In this document: positions 26,201-38,191 of the stretch, piece after piece
Layout: every line of letters starts with the position of its first letter
Position numbering within the stretch: the stretch's first letter is position 1
Source of the DNA: Hyalella azteca
Taxonomy: Eukaryota > Arthropoda > Malacostraca > Amphipoda > Hyalellidae
Assembly (NCBI RefSeq): GCF_000764305.2
Contig: NW_025935151.1
Coordinates: 372,001 to 436,000, forward strand
Length of the DNA: 64,000 nucleotides
Direction: 5' to 3'
The notes under the pieces: generated by a model
Databases searched by the model: none
Told to the model about the DNA's origin: nothing
The model's input: the letters and a program-made list of their open reading frames with translations, nothing else
Made by a program: the position numbers and the translations under genes

Positions 26201-29200
26201 ATATTATCAATTATAGAGGCTGAATGAACTATATACGGCTTTAGCGTATTGATAAGCCTTAGCTTATTTTACCGATAATGTGCTGCTAACTAAATTATTG
26301 TTTGCTAAACAATATTGATAAATTATTTTAAAGCGTATTGCCATTCAACACTAACATCTATTTATTTACCTAAAAATTACTCACGCTTTATTCGAAGCAG
26401 GATTTTAACTACTAGGAATTATTCAGCAAACTTCACTGTAAGTGTGACAAGAACGTAAAAGTGAAGGTTTTCTGCAGAAAGTAATGCCACCTCTCAAGCC
26501 CTATTTCTAAAACCGTTCGAGTTTTTCTCGCCTCTAGACCCATTAGAGACACATAAGTCAGAGCTAAGAAGAGAGCTCAGCACGGAGGGAAAAAACGTTC
26601 CCATGAACGTCTTGGTGAATCTGTAGGCAGCGCTCGTGGCATGAGTCGCTCACAGGTTGTCGGCTGCGTAGACCCGATCAATATGGATGTGGTTCCATAC
26701 TAAATTACGTTATTATTGGCAACAAAATCGTAATTTTTACAAGTGCAATGAGATGAATATAATGACAAAATAACTCATAACTAAATGTGATGATAATTTA
26801 ACTTGTGTTGAAAATGTAACGCAATGCGAATCCGAGTCGCAATAATAAAGTAATAAATATGTTAACGATATAACTTGATTGAGTTTGAAACAAATCACCC
26901 GATTTTGATGTTGATTACTGAAATAAAATAAAATGGATTCGAAGTTTATCCTGTCTGATTAATACGTTAAACGTTTCGGTGTCACCTGTTAATACGTTTC
27001 GGTGACAAAATATGCATTGTGTGTATAAAACCCATAGCGTATATTCAGGCCTCAAAATATACTAGAATTTCTAGCTTCAAGTCTGAATTCAAAATATAAT
27101 CAAAACTCCCGTCGTCAGTAAAGTCAGATTAGCATCACTGCCTGCAAGGGAAGGACCTTGATATTGTGCCATATCAAACTATGAATTTCTGGTGACAAGT
27201 TTGGACTTAGCTTGACATTTGCTACCAACATGTTACTGAAATTGGACAACTTATGACAGCCGCTGGTACTCGCTGGTTCCAAACTAAATCACTGAAATTA
27301 CGCTGGTTCCAAACTAAATCACTGAAGCATGCCTCTGATAACAAAATAATAATTCATTATATGAAACTAAACATAATCCGACTAATACTACACTGCATGA
27401 AGAAACCTAAGATAATTTAATTTAATAATCGCTACACAAGTAAGTGCACGACCAAAACGAAGGGGCTGTGAAACTCAACTTACGAATTGAAATTTAAATG
27501 TTCACTTATTAAATCGTTATTCTCCTGGTTCCCAAGAAGAAATGAGTAAATATCGACTACCTGTAGAAGTAAAATTGTTGCACATGATAAAATAAAAAGA
27601 GACAGAATCCAGGACTGAAAAAGCAGAATTAAAAATGTCAAATTTTCACTGAAAATTTGTCCCTGAATAGGGGCCTCGATATTACCATGTTGAAAGTCGC
27701 AGGTTTATTGGAGATAGTAGGTGCATGACAAGTTAACTCATATTTTACCCTAAATGAGGGAGGAGAATTTGTATTATAGAAAATAATTTATTTTAGGACA
27801 GCACAAAATAAAATAATCACTACGGGGCAATTTTGTACAGTAATCCCATAAAAAATTAGTAATCCTAAAGTCAATTTTAAAATTTTCGTTTGGTCTAAAG
27901 ACCCTTACAAGTGACGTAGCACAGCCCACGGCCACTCTTAATCGTCTCTTCCCAAGTTACACTATAAGAAAAGGTCGCAACCGCGTCGAACCCTATACAC
28001 AGATACCGATGTCAATCACAACTTTGTAGTTATAATGACTCGATCATTCATAAAACTTGAGTAGCTCTGAAAATTGTAGAAAAATTATATTCAAAAAAAT
28101 TGTTTGCGAAGCCACTGAGGAATGACTCGGAAAAATCTATGGTAAACCGGTGAAGATATTATTGAACTATGAAATTACCATATAGACGGCGACCGAAGAA
28201 TGAGCAGACCAAGGGATGAACGGTGGAAAAGGACAAAGTTATGTCCTGTGGAATGAGACCAAATAATAGTCGATGGAAAGGAAGAAAGAAAATAAATAAA
28301 TGGGAAGTAACGCATGTAAAACTCAATCACAGCGACAGTTCCAGTTTGAAAAGTTTAGAAAACGGCATAAAATAATTAACAATTTATAAATTAGTAGCAA
28401 TGTACACTCATGTTTGCTTATTCGTAAAAAATTAAGTCATTTTTTCACAATGGAGCCAAATTTAACAGGTAGAAATTAAATACCCTTCAAAATGCATAAA
28501 TTTTCATTCGGGGAAAAGAGAAATTCGAATATGTATTATTATTTAGATCACTCATAAACACTTATTTCAAACACACGACATCGTTTTCACCATGAATATG
28601 TACTTATTCACAAAAACTGCAAGAATTTTCTTCAAACCACACACGAAAAAAACCCTGAACCAATTTGAACTTTACGTCAACAAGAATTTCCCGGAATTCC
28701 GTTCACAACCGAAGCGCGCAAGTTCTTGGCTTGTGGGAAAAAACAACAACGCTTGGCATGTCGACGACGAGAAGCAGATTGTTCTAGGGAAACCTAACGG
28801 AGTTAGCGAAGCCTCTTCCTCCTCTCAAGGCAGCTGAGTGTGAAGTATTTTTGCCATAGATCATCGGTTTTGCGCGGGAGCATTCCTCATGGTCAGCGGT
28901 TCCGACCCTAAGTCCCTCGCAGGAATGAGGAAGAATGAGGGCACTCACGAAGAGGTGTCGATGTCTGAGAAACGGTTATTGCTGAACGGGATGTGTACAT
29001 CGAGAAACATACTGAAAATAAAGAGAAAATTAGCGAATGAGAATTTTTCAACGCCGATTTTACTCATTTCGATGTCATCGAGGAATTAAAATCCTTTGAC
29101 TGCTGTTATTATTTGAGAGATATTAGCTATAATAGATTCATGAACGCAAATTTAAAATAATTTGTGATAGTGAAAAACAAATACGCCTATGTTAATAAAC

Positions 29201-32200
29201 ACATATAAATCTTTGATTCCCAAAAATATATCCCTTACAGGAAAGCCTCGAACGAACTGTGACACGGAGGCTTGTGTACTAGTATGTGAATATGTGTGTG
29301 AATGTTTAGCATTCAATCTCATAATGAATAATCTCTAATACATTTTTATAATGTTTGCCCGCTTACGTAAAATCGCGCAATTTCCGCATTGGCTTTCCTT
29401 TTCCTCGTCTCATATTCTAATCGTATAGAACCCATAAACTATATGAAACAATAATTGTTCAATCAACATCTAAAGCGAATCAAGAGAATTATTTTTCATA
29501 TATTAGTATTAGAAATATCCGCGCCATTGACTTTAATTGCAGTCCCTTGCATCCCATGAACGCTAAGAGTCTTGACACTACAACCGCAGATTCGGATACT
29601 TTCTTCGCTTGGATGCCAAAAGCTCATCCGTTGACAGGGAGCCGCAGGACCTACCGGCGTGGGAGAACCTCGGCCATAGGAAACTTGAGGTGTCAAAAAA
29701 GGGTATCCTGCGCGCGCTTTCTTCTGGTGTAAACTCCGCATGATTGGGTTACTGCACGACGTTCTCTGGGCCACAAAACACTCCACTCAAATTCCCACTG
29801 AGAAAATTTTTCGTTGAAAAAGTACGCATGAAAACAGGAATTTCCGTCTCCGAGAGCGCTAAGAAATTGTCAAATAAAATACATAAGACATACAAATCCT
29901 CTCTTGCAAAGAGATTTGTAAGTAACAGTATGATATGTTTCAGTTATGTGAAACTAGGAAGTTTACGTGAATAAATTTCTGAATGACATGAGTGAAAACT
30001 TCTAAATTTTAAAAATAAAAATAAATGCTGCTCGAAATCACACAAACAATGTTTTTCTTCAAAACTTCATTTAATTTATATGAATAGTCCAAAATAAAAA
30101 AGTGAAATGGAATTAAAATTTCAACCTCCTGCGCATTCTTCTTAGTTTTATTCCACTTCTTGAATTATTGAGCGCTAGTTTTATCAAGTACATTTTTTAT
30201 CATTTATCAAGTACGAACAATATTGGCTTTGGTCAGAAATCGCTGTTGCTGAACCATAGCTGCTTTATTCGTAAACTAATAATGCGAACAAGTTAACGTA
30301 CTTGTGCATCAATTCTAGTTAATAATTGCACAGACGTATTCTGAACCTATTAGGAACCTGTAATTCGAAACCAATATTTGGGAAACTTATCCCAAGTTTC
30401 TATCATTTAGCAGAGAATTGGCTTCCTTTGCAAAACGTAGTTTCAGCATGGCGTGCGTCAGCCTTAATTGTCATAATAGGACTCGCGTAATTTCACACTC
30501 ATTTCCCAGAACCCGGGGAGAAAATTCGTTCCACGTTTCGAGGATGTTTGAAATAATATTGACTACGTTAACCCGATTATTTCTTAAATAACATTAAGAA
30601 TTACAATTCTAAAAACAAGGCGTAATTAGAATGCAAAGTCTGACTTGTTCCCTTACCTCAGCTTGTCTTTCATGCTCGAGCATTTCAAAGAAACGGCGAT
30701 AAAATTGAGGCGGGTGCATGTGGCTGGGAATTTTCACAAAGACTTTCCGGTAGCGAGTAAAACGCTAAGCGTTTCCGAACCGCTTTAGAAGGTCGGAGGA
30801 CTTTATGGCCTATTCTTTATCAACGCTGGAATAAACAATTTATGCATCACCATCTTTTAGCAAGAAAGAGTGGATGGAGCCGTAAACCGCTCAGCACGTT
30901 AAACGGAGGGCCTCAGCAATATCGCTTCAGAAAGAACCACTATAAAGCCACGAAAGTAATTAGTTAAACTGCCTCAAAGTTTCTCAGGTGCGATAAGTTC
31001 TCCTTAGCAACTTGCTGAGCTGCAAAGCGTTACCTACCAGACTGAAGGCAACTTTTGCCGCCGTTTATCTACAAAACTTCGAACCACAGACGTTTTTCTG
31101 GTGAGGAAGTTTGGTTCAGGTAATGCTGGGGCTTCGTGATTACGGAATAATGTGGCGTCTTTACGATGCTTTACTGGCGAGATTACGAGGGAGTCCGGCG
31201 CCATCACTTCTCATTCATGCACGGAAAACTATTGGCGAGGTTTGTCACCTGAACAATCTTGCTCACGTATTTTGTAATCGCATTTAGACGTGAATAACGG
31301 TTTTATCTTAGCATCTTAGAACCATAATGGCAAATATAATTGATTTGAAAATTTTGGAGTGATAATAGAGACATTAGTTTTTTCAATATTGTGATGTAAT
31401 GGAGTGGATGAATTAATTAAATGGTTTAGTTCTGTCACGAAAGCGTAAATTTCTACGACAATGAATGCCTTTCGCAAAACAAAAATAACTTTCGAATATA
31501 GATTTACGAATACTTAACGCCTCTTAGTGAAATTGGCCTAACCACAAATGTTTGTATATTTTCGAGTAACGTATTTATTTGTCCGGGATTTTCGAAAGTC
31601 ATCCCAAAGTTGGGTTGAGTTTCGAGTTCATCCTTAGCTCTAGTAATTCCAGAGCAGATCGTAGGGCTTTGTTTGGTCCATTGTTAACGGAGGCTTCTAA
31701 TCACCCTCCCGGGGGAAATTTTGCGCAAAGTAGCCGTTGGTGTCGAGCGCAGGCGCAGTTTATGGCAGCCGAGCGGCAGCCCCGAGAGTCTTGAACACGA
31801 GCATCTCTGCAGCGGCTGAAATTTCGAATGACTATGGCCTAGCAAATGAATTTCGCTCCTAAAACCACCCAATGAAGTCAGATTAGACCGCCGGGCAGCT
31901 GGTGCGCGGAGTGTGATAAGACTTTGTACAAGACACAATATCGCGGTTCAATTTATTTCAGTTGGTTGTTTGTCGCGATCGGCGCTGGAAATCCGTAAGG
32001 AAACGTTGTTGGCAGTCACAGGGTCTTGGCGTGATTCAGTAATCCACATTTAAGTATTTTTGGGAAATAAAGTGAATTTTAGTGGTTTGCGTAAATCTTT
32101 TGGAATAAATGGAAGATTGGAACGCGAAAAAGAGTGAAACGAATTCTTAGGGACATTGAAGCAGTTTACAAAAACAAGTTACGTTTAGAGTTGAATATGC

Positions 32201-32849
32201 TCAGTATTAGAAAAAATGAAATGTACAGTCATGAACTTCTCTTTAAAAAGAATCATCGTTGAAACTCCTTAGGGCGAGCATGAAATTTTTAATTTAGAGA
32301 AAAAAATTGCAAAACCTCACCATTTTGGAAATTACTGTGAGCAATGATCGCGAGAAACTACGGAAAAACTATTTTAGATGCAAGTAATACTTATAGGATG
32401 CTCCCTAAAATTAAATGAATCATAGTAGATCTAGATGAACAAATCTAATAGAGAGTAATGGAGAAAACAATAGATAATATTATCAATTACATTCCCTAGT
32501 TATATAATATCTATAGAACCTCTGATAATAGTCGGAGGTTCTGAAACAAACACAAACGTGATAGATTCTACAGAAAAATAATAATAAATGAAGTTTTTGA
32601 AAGGAACTCGACGACAAATCTTTGTCCATGTTTTCACTCCACATTGCCGGGGTTGACGACACAACTAATGCAGTTACGCAAGTTAACTCATGAATAGCGA
32701 AGTAATGAAGGCGCGGAATACCGACTCTCCAAGGAGACCTTGCTTGGTGTCGGCTCCCAACGCCGCCAGGACGACTGATTGGAACTTCGGTCGTCGGCGC
32801 TGGTGAGGGAATTCGCGCCAATGCGAACGAGGGGAGATTGCGCTGAACG
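23298..32849. other. Long gene-poor block
   Basis: No convincing gene. A 25-bp duplication around CAATAAAACCAAATCCTATT lies at 23685-23730, and CATCGTTA-type short repeats at 24225-24260. The longest plus-strand frame (25711-26061, 116 codons) and the GC-richer patches at 26520-26690, 29520-29760, 30700-31220 and 31600-32000 show no domain or paired splice sites that I recognise. Confidence 0.45.
27271..27326. repeat. 30-bp direct duplication
   Basis: CGCTGGTTCCAAACTAAATC starts at 27271 and again at 27301. Confidence 0.9.
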
Positions 32850-33025
32850 GTGATTTTTTCTGCAGCTACGCGAGGGGTGATTAATAATTTCGAATTTTAT
32901 GTACTGAAACGGGGATCTTTTCCGCAACTACTCGAGCAGTGATTTATTTTGTCGTAAAATTTCTGTATTGAACCGACGAACCTTTTCTGCAGATACTAGA
33001 ACGGTGATTCATGTTGTTGCAAATG
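32850..33025. repeat. Degenerate tandem repeat, about 63-65 bp, 2.5 copies
   Basis: The blocks TTTTTCTGCAGCTAC, CTTTTCCGCAACTACTCGAG and CTTTTCTGCAGATACTAGA are evenly spaced at about 32856, 32917 and 32982, each followed by a GGTGATT-like string. Confidence 0.6.
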
Positions 33026-36000
33026 AACTGGCCAAACTTAGTATGGAGCGAATACTTTCATTACTCAATATGTGTTACTCAGTTTCAAGGTATATATGTC
33101 TTGGTTAAACATAGAAAACCTACGATTCATTTAACGTGAAATTTCACAAAGTTCATGCTAGCCTCATTTTCGTCAGTAACAAAGCCGATTAATTTTTATC
33201 TTTTTCTCTCTTAGACTTCTAGTTAATTTTTATATCTGTATAAATCTTATCTATTACTGAAATTCTATCTTAATTACCTTGTCAAATGACAAAATAGAAA
33301 ACATGAGTCGAATGTCATTTAAAATTAATCAATCATCACAACCCCCCAAACTTTTTGAAGAAGCTTCCGAAAGGTCATAAATATTATTCAGTCAAATGAT
33401 TGTATTTGGACTAACTCGCCCGTTCGATAAATCAAGTTCTGAGCCATCTTTGGTCCGTGCAACTTCTTGACGAGTGCGACAAGCGCCATAATCCAATGAT
33501 GGAGCGGCTCCAATCGAGGACTTCAGCTGGCCAAACTTCCTTAATATCCAAAGTTAAGTTTCAATCACACTGACGACACATCGGCCACCACACCACTGAC
33601 GTCTGTTGGCCGCTTGTTGAAATACGACACGGAAATACACCAGCAGCCTCGGTTATCAGCGAACTTTGTCATTCATAGAACAGGCGGAAAGAAGGGAATT
33701 ATGGTCGAGTGAGGGAGGATGAGCGCGTAGTTCGTTATAAATTCATTACTTATTCAGTCTCCTAATCCTGAGCTTCAGTAATAGATAGATCGACTTTGTG
33801 AATGTTACTGTACATGCTGCCTTTATGTGAAAGTCTTCAGCTTAGAACTGTATAACGGTGAAATTTTGTTTTCAACTTCTAACTTCAACACGATTATTTG
33901 CAATAATATAAATAAAAATAATAGTAAATCACGATTAGGGAACTTAGGAAGATTTGTTCCAACATTCGTGCTTCCGAAAACTGAGCTGCGTTTTTTTATA
34001 TCTGGACGTTTGTTACAAGAATTTAAATGCAACTTCAAGAAAGAAGGTTTTCACGGTCTCAAGAATTTTGAAAGGTTTTGTGTTGGGATGGAGATCCTCT
34101 GAAGTCACGTTGGACTGTACGCCGCGAGTGTATAAGGAGAAAAACAAAGACATTCAAATGAGCACGTAAGACTTGTATATGTATTAAAATATTAGAAAAG
34201 TATGTAAATTTACAAATATCACAGAACAAAAATAAAATATAACACATTACCTTAAAATTCATGGGAACTTGTCTATATGAACTTTGATGCGGAAAACGGA
34301 TCGGATTAACATGGTTGGCAATTGGTTGCTAAAAACGGACGAACTTCGCGCACTCAAGCCAAGCGTCAACCAAGCGGGAATCACAGACAAAAACTTGGTT
34401 GATATTTCCCTACATGGACACATCCCACAAATACAATTCAGTAGATAAAATTCCTTACAGAAACAATGGACATTGGCGTGGCATTAAATGACGTATTACA
34501 ATTTACATAGGTACTTCAATTAAATTAATAAAGTAGCCGCTAAATTCTAGCCCAACGCATGAAATGCGCGACTTGGACATAATATTTGCCAAAATCAAGG
34601 ATGAGAACTTGTCCGTCCTGGGAACAAAATTCTTCATAAAAGTACGTCTACTGGACTTAAATAACTTTCCTGGGAATCTATCATGAAATCATTAATTTTG
34701 AATTTCACTAAATCAGCATCGGCTAATTTTTGGCATATCTAAAAGAAGTGCGTGAGTGAGGAGATTAATATGGATGTCAAAGAAAAATATATCCAAGTAG
34801 AACAAGAACAAGTAGAAGGATGAACTTATTATACAAATTATTCATCACTCACAGATGACTGGGATGAACTGCGAACAGCTATACGAATACCTATGTTCAA
34901 AAGATCAATGTAAAAGTCAGGTCACACAACTAATGCCTCTTTAAGTAATATTTATAATTCTCCAATGGATATAAAAAATAAAATGATAATTTCCGGAAAT
35001 GAACGTTTTTTTTATTTTCACTTGTCATATCTTAATATCATTCGTAAATATGGCCCATAAAAACCTAACAACTACAAATTTTCAAGAACTACGTAAATTA
35101 CAGAAGGAACCCAAGAAAAAATGTTCAAAAAGAATTAAGTCTGAACTAATACAAATAATTCCATCAAGCGCCAATTTGTAAAAAATAAATATTTGAAAAA
35201 ACGGCACGGTGGACATTCTAGAATTCAAGAACAATCTTCCTATTTCACCGTTCAATATTTCTCACAAAAATAGCTTTTTCCGCGAAAAAAAATCCAATTG
35301 CTGAATACTTGAATGAAATACACAGATAACATTGTAATGCAACGATCACTTGTAGACACAAATCGTGAACTTACTTAGGGCACGAAACTGAGATCAAAAA
35401 TCAAGCGAGAGTTTGAAAAATTTCTCAAGCAAATGGGCATAAGGCCGATCAATTGGACGGGTAAAAAATACTACCAAGAGCTGATATCCATGGAAAACAA
35501 AGCCAGGAAAATAAGATGTCAAAAAAAAAAGATTTGAAGTTCCGTGATCATCAGTTTCATAAATGACGATCGTTTAGTTGAAGCTAAAAGTTTAAGGTTA
35601 TATTAGAAAGCCGGATGAGAACCTCTCACCGAAAGTAGTCACATACGAATATTTTTTACAGTGTGATCGAAAATCACAGAACCACGTTCTGTGAATTAGA
35701 TGGTCACCTGCAGAAAATATAAAAAATTTTGGAAGTATCCAACAAGCAAACTAGTGACTAGCAACAACAACAGCAATACACAACCCTCAAATAACGTCGA
35801 ACGTAACATACTAGAGTAAAGAAAAACGTTTCAAGACAAACATTAAAATTCAAACCACAAATATTCTCACCATTTTCGGTCCAACGCAATATATCTGATA
35901 AATTTATCAAATTGCGTGGGCTGGCAACGAAACAGTGAAGTCAAAAAGTTATGAAAGTATATCCGCTAAAACAAAAAAAAAATAACTTCCCCGCAGAAAA

Positions 36001-36039
36001 AAAATTACCGCAGACGGAAAATGACGAAGACGAAAACAA
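33026..36039. other. No gene seen
   Basis: Increasingly AT-rich towards the 3' end of the membrane-protein gene. Short overlapping frames only. Confidence 0.5.
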
Positions 36040-36045
36040 TTTATT
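36040..36045 (-). promoter_or_regulatory. Candidate poly(A) signal AATAAA of the membrane-protein gene
   Basis: This is the first AATAAA on the minus strand downstream of the stop codon, about 435 bases away. That would give a 3' UTR of ordinary length. It is a hexamer match only; in AT-rich DNA such matches arise by chance. Confidence 0.3.
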
Positions 36046-36479
36046 TCAAATTTGCCAGATAATGTTGAATAAATAGTTACTTCGTAACCATTTTTTAACC
36101 TTGAAAGGAGAACGCGAATTTTAAATAATGTAAAAATTTCAAATGAAGCCCAAATAAATGATACGGTTCCCACAAGAAAACGTAAGGCTCGCAAACAAAT
36201 GGTACAAGTATTTACTAAGAAAATGTGCAATTTGAGAATATACATACACTCCTATTTTCGGTCTCGCAAGAGTCAACTACAGCCTAGTGATATGTTGACT
36301 ATAGGTTTTCTTTTAGTAATCAGTACATGACAGAATTAAATTTTAAAATACCATGATTTCCAACACTAACATGGAGCTACATTCAACACTTTGACATTGC
36401 AATTTGATTAACACTGAGTGAGCAGAAAGAGTAGATAGAACACTTAATCAAGAATTTTCGTTCTTATGTTCACCTATAA

Positions 36480-38191
36480 TCAAGTGTCACCACAATGATC
36501 ATAAAGCACATCCTCCTCGTATTCTTCAGAAACTTCATCGACATGACCACGCCGCTTCTTTTTAGGGGTCGATTTCCTAGAATTATTTGAAGATTTTAAA
36601 AATCCTGCTCGAGAAGATCGAACAATTTCTGGTTCCATCTCGTCTAGAGAACAGTTGTCAGATGCATCGATTTGTACGGCGCCATCACTCACTAAATTAT
36701 TGTTTGCTACGTTAGGGTCATCCATACCTCGTCTTCCGCATTCATTCCCATTTTGACGAAGACTCACACGAGAATTGTCAACAGTCGAGACATTTTTCAG
36801 GTCATCACAACTTTTAAAATTTCTAGAACTATCACTAGCAGTAGAATCGCCACTATTGTTATTCGCCGATCTTCTACACGTATTCGATCTATTCGCGAAG
36901 CCTGCCTCGTTATTCTGGGCATAAATTCTGTACCTGTCGGCTCTAGACGGCAGTGGAGGCAAGTCTCTACGCATGGTATTATTAAGAGGAGTTGATAAAG
37001 GAAGCGTGGATGACGACGTGCCAGAGGAATTGAGGCTACTAGACTCGGTCACGGCGGCTCCGTCATTAGAACTCGAGGGATGAGACGAACCGGAAGAGTC
37101 ACTCACGCCCATCCCATGCAGAGAGTCTTCAGGAAGGCGATGCCTCTGGCCAGGCAAAACATTAAGGTTATAAGCGTCTAATGCTGTCTGGTATTCATTT
37201 TGATTGGGTAAAGATGCTTGTGTCGAAAAGCATGTTGTCGCGATTAGGTCGAGATCGGAGTGAGGGCTCGTATTATAAAGAGAGTCGATTGGATCAGAGT
37301 TGGTAGGCGTAATATCCTTGGACCTCGCCATATCGTACATAGATTTAGCCAACTTTGCATTAGGCATAAGGGTGGATGAATTCAGCGGCAAAGGTAAATG
37401 ATTGGAGTGCTGGAGATAATATTGTTGGGGAAACTCATGAACATGCGTTTGATGTGCGTGCACCATTAATGGATGGAACTGAATTACACCAGGGCCATGT
37501 TGAGGCGAGTACTGCCTCATAGGGCACCCATGGTGAACAGCGACGTTCTTTGCCCCATATTCAAGTGGATGCGCCATAGTATTATGTACAAACGGAACAT
37601 TTTTGTTGTCGCGCTTATTATTGGAATGCTTCGTGGGCTTTGCTAGATAGGGAGCATCAACATACGGAGCTGGCACGTTGCCCCAATGCACCATGGAGCA
37701 ATTGGAAGCCGTATGATCACCGCTGGGTCTTATGAGCGTTGCAGCTTCGTACAAGTGGCTGCCGGGAGAATAAATTTGTGCCAGCGGAACCATATTGTCG
37801 GAATGTTTGTTGGCAGCAGGATTGTGTTGCTGATTGTCTAGACAATGATTGATAGAATAAACAGAGGATGGCAGCAGCGAAGCGACATGATGGCCTCCGC
37901 CGTTGACATGTTTGTGCCGAGTCCCACTGCAGTGGCCGGAGGGGAAGCCAGGTAACATGGACACGATGGGAGGTCCGTTCAAGTTGACGCCGCGCACAAA
38001 CCGACCGCTGGGGTTCTGCGAGTGGGCAGGAGTTGGGGAGGAGGTTGGGGTGCCCGTTGCGCTGCTGTTGTAGCTGTGGGCAGAGGACGAGCAGCAAACC
38101 TCGTCTTCCTCGTTGTGAATGAGATGAAGGTTTTGAGGGAGAAGAGCGTTGCTAGGCGCCTCGCCGGTGCTGAAGCTGAAAGTTTCGCTCC
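36480..38191 (-). CDS. Third and last coding exon: long low-complexity cytoplasmic tail
   Basis: The exon follows the acceptor tttctgtcatcag and completes the split codon as Gly202. It then stays open for 569 residues to a TGA at 36482-36480. No in-frame ATG is needed; the open frame simply continues from the splice junction. The encoded tail has His/Pro-rich stretches (about 430-466), a Ser/Thr/Asn-rich block (566-606), PPLPSR at 613-618, PKKKRR at 744-749 and a Glu/Asp-rich end. Uninterrupted coding over 1.7 kb in AT-rich DNA, with balanced codon use and in-frame splicing to its neighbours, makes this the most secure coding segment of the window. The low-complexity composition suggests intrinsic disorder. 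I see no folded domain that I recognise. Confidence 0.88.

Noticed and set aside
36753..36995. 80-codon plus-strand frame
   Set aside because: Antisense shadow of the long last exon.
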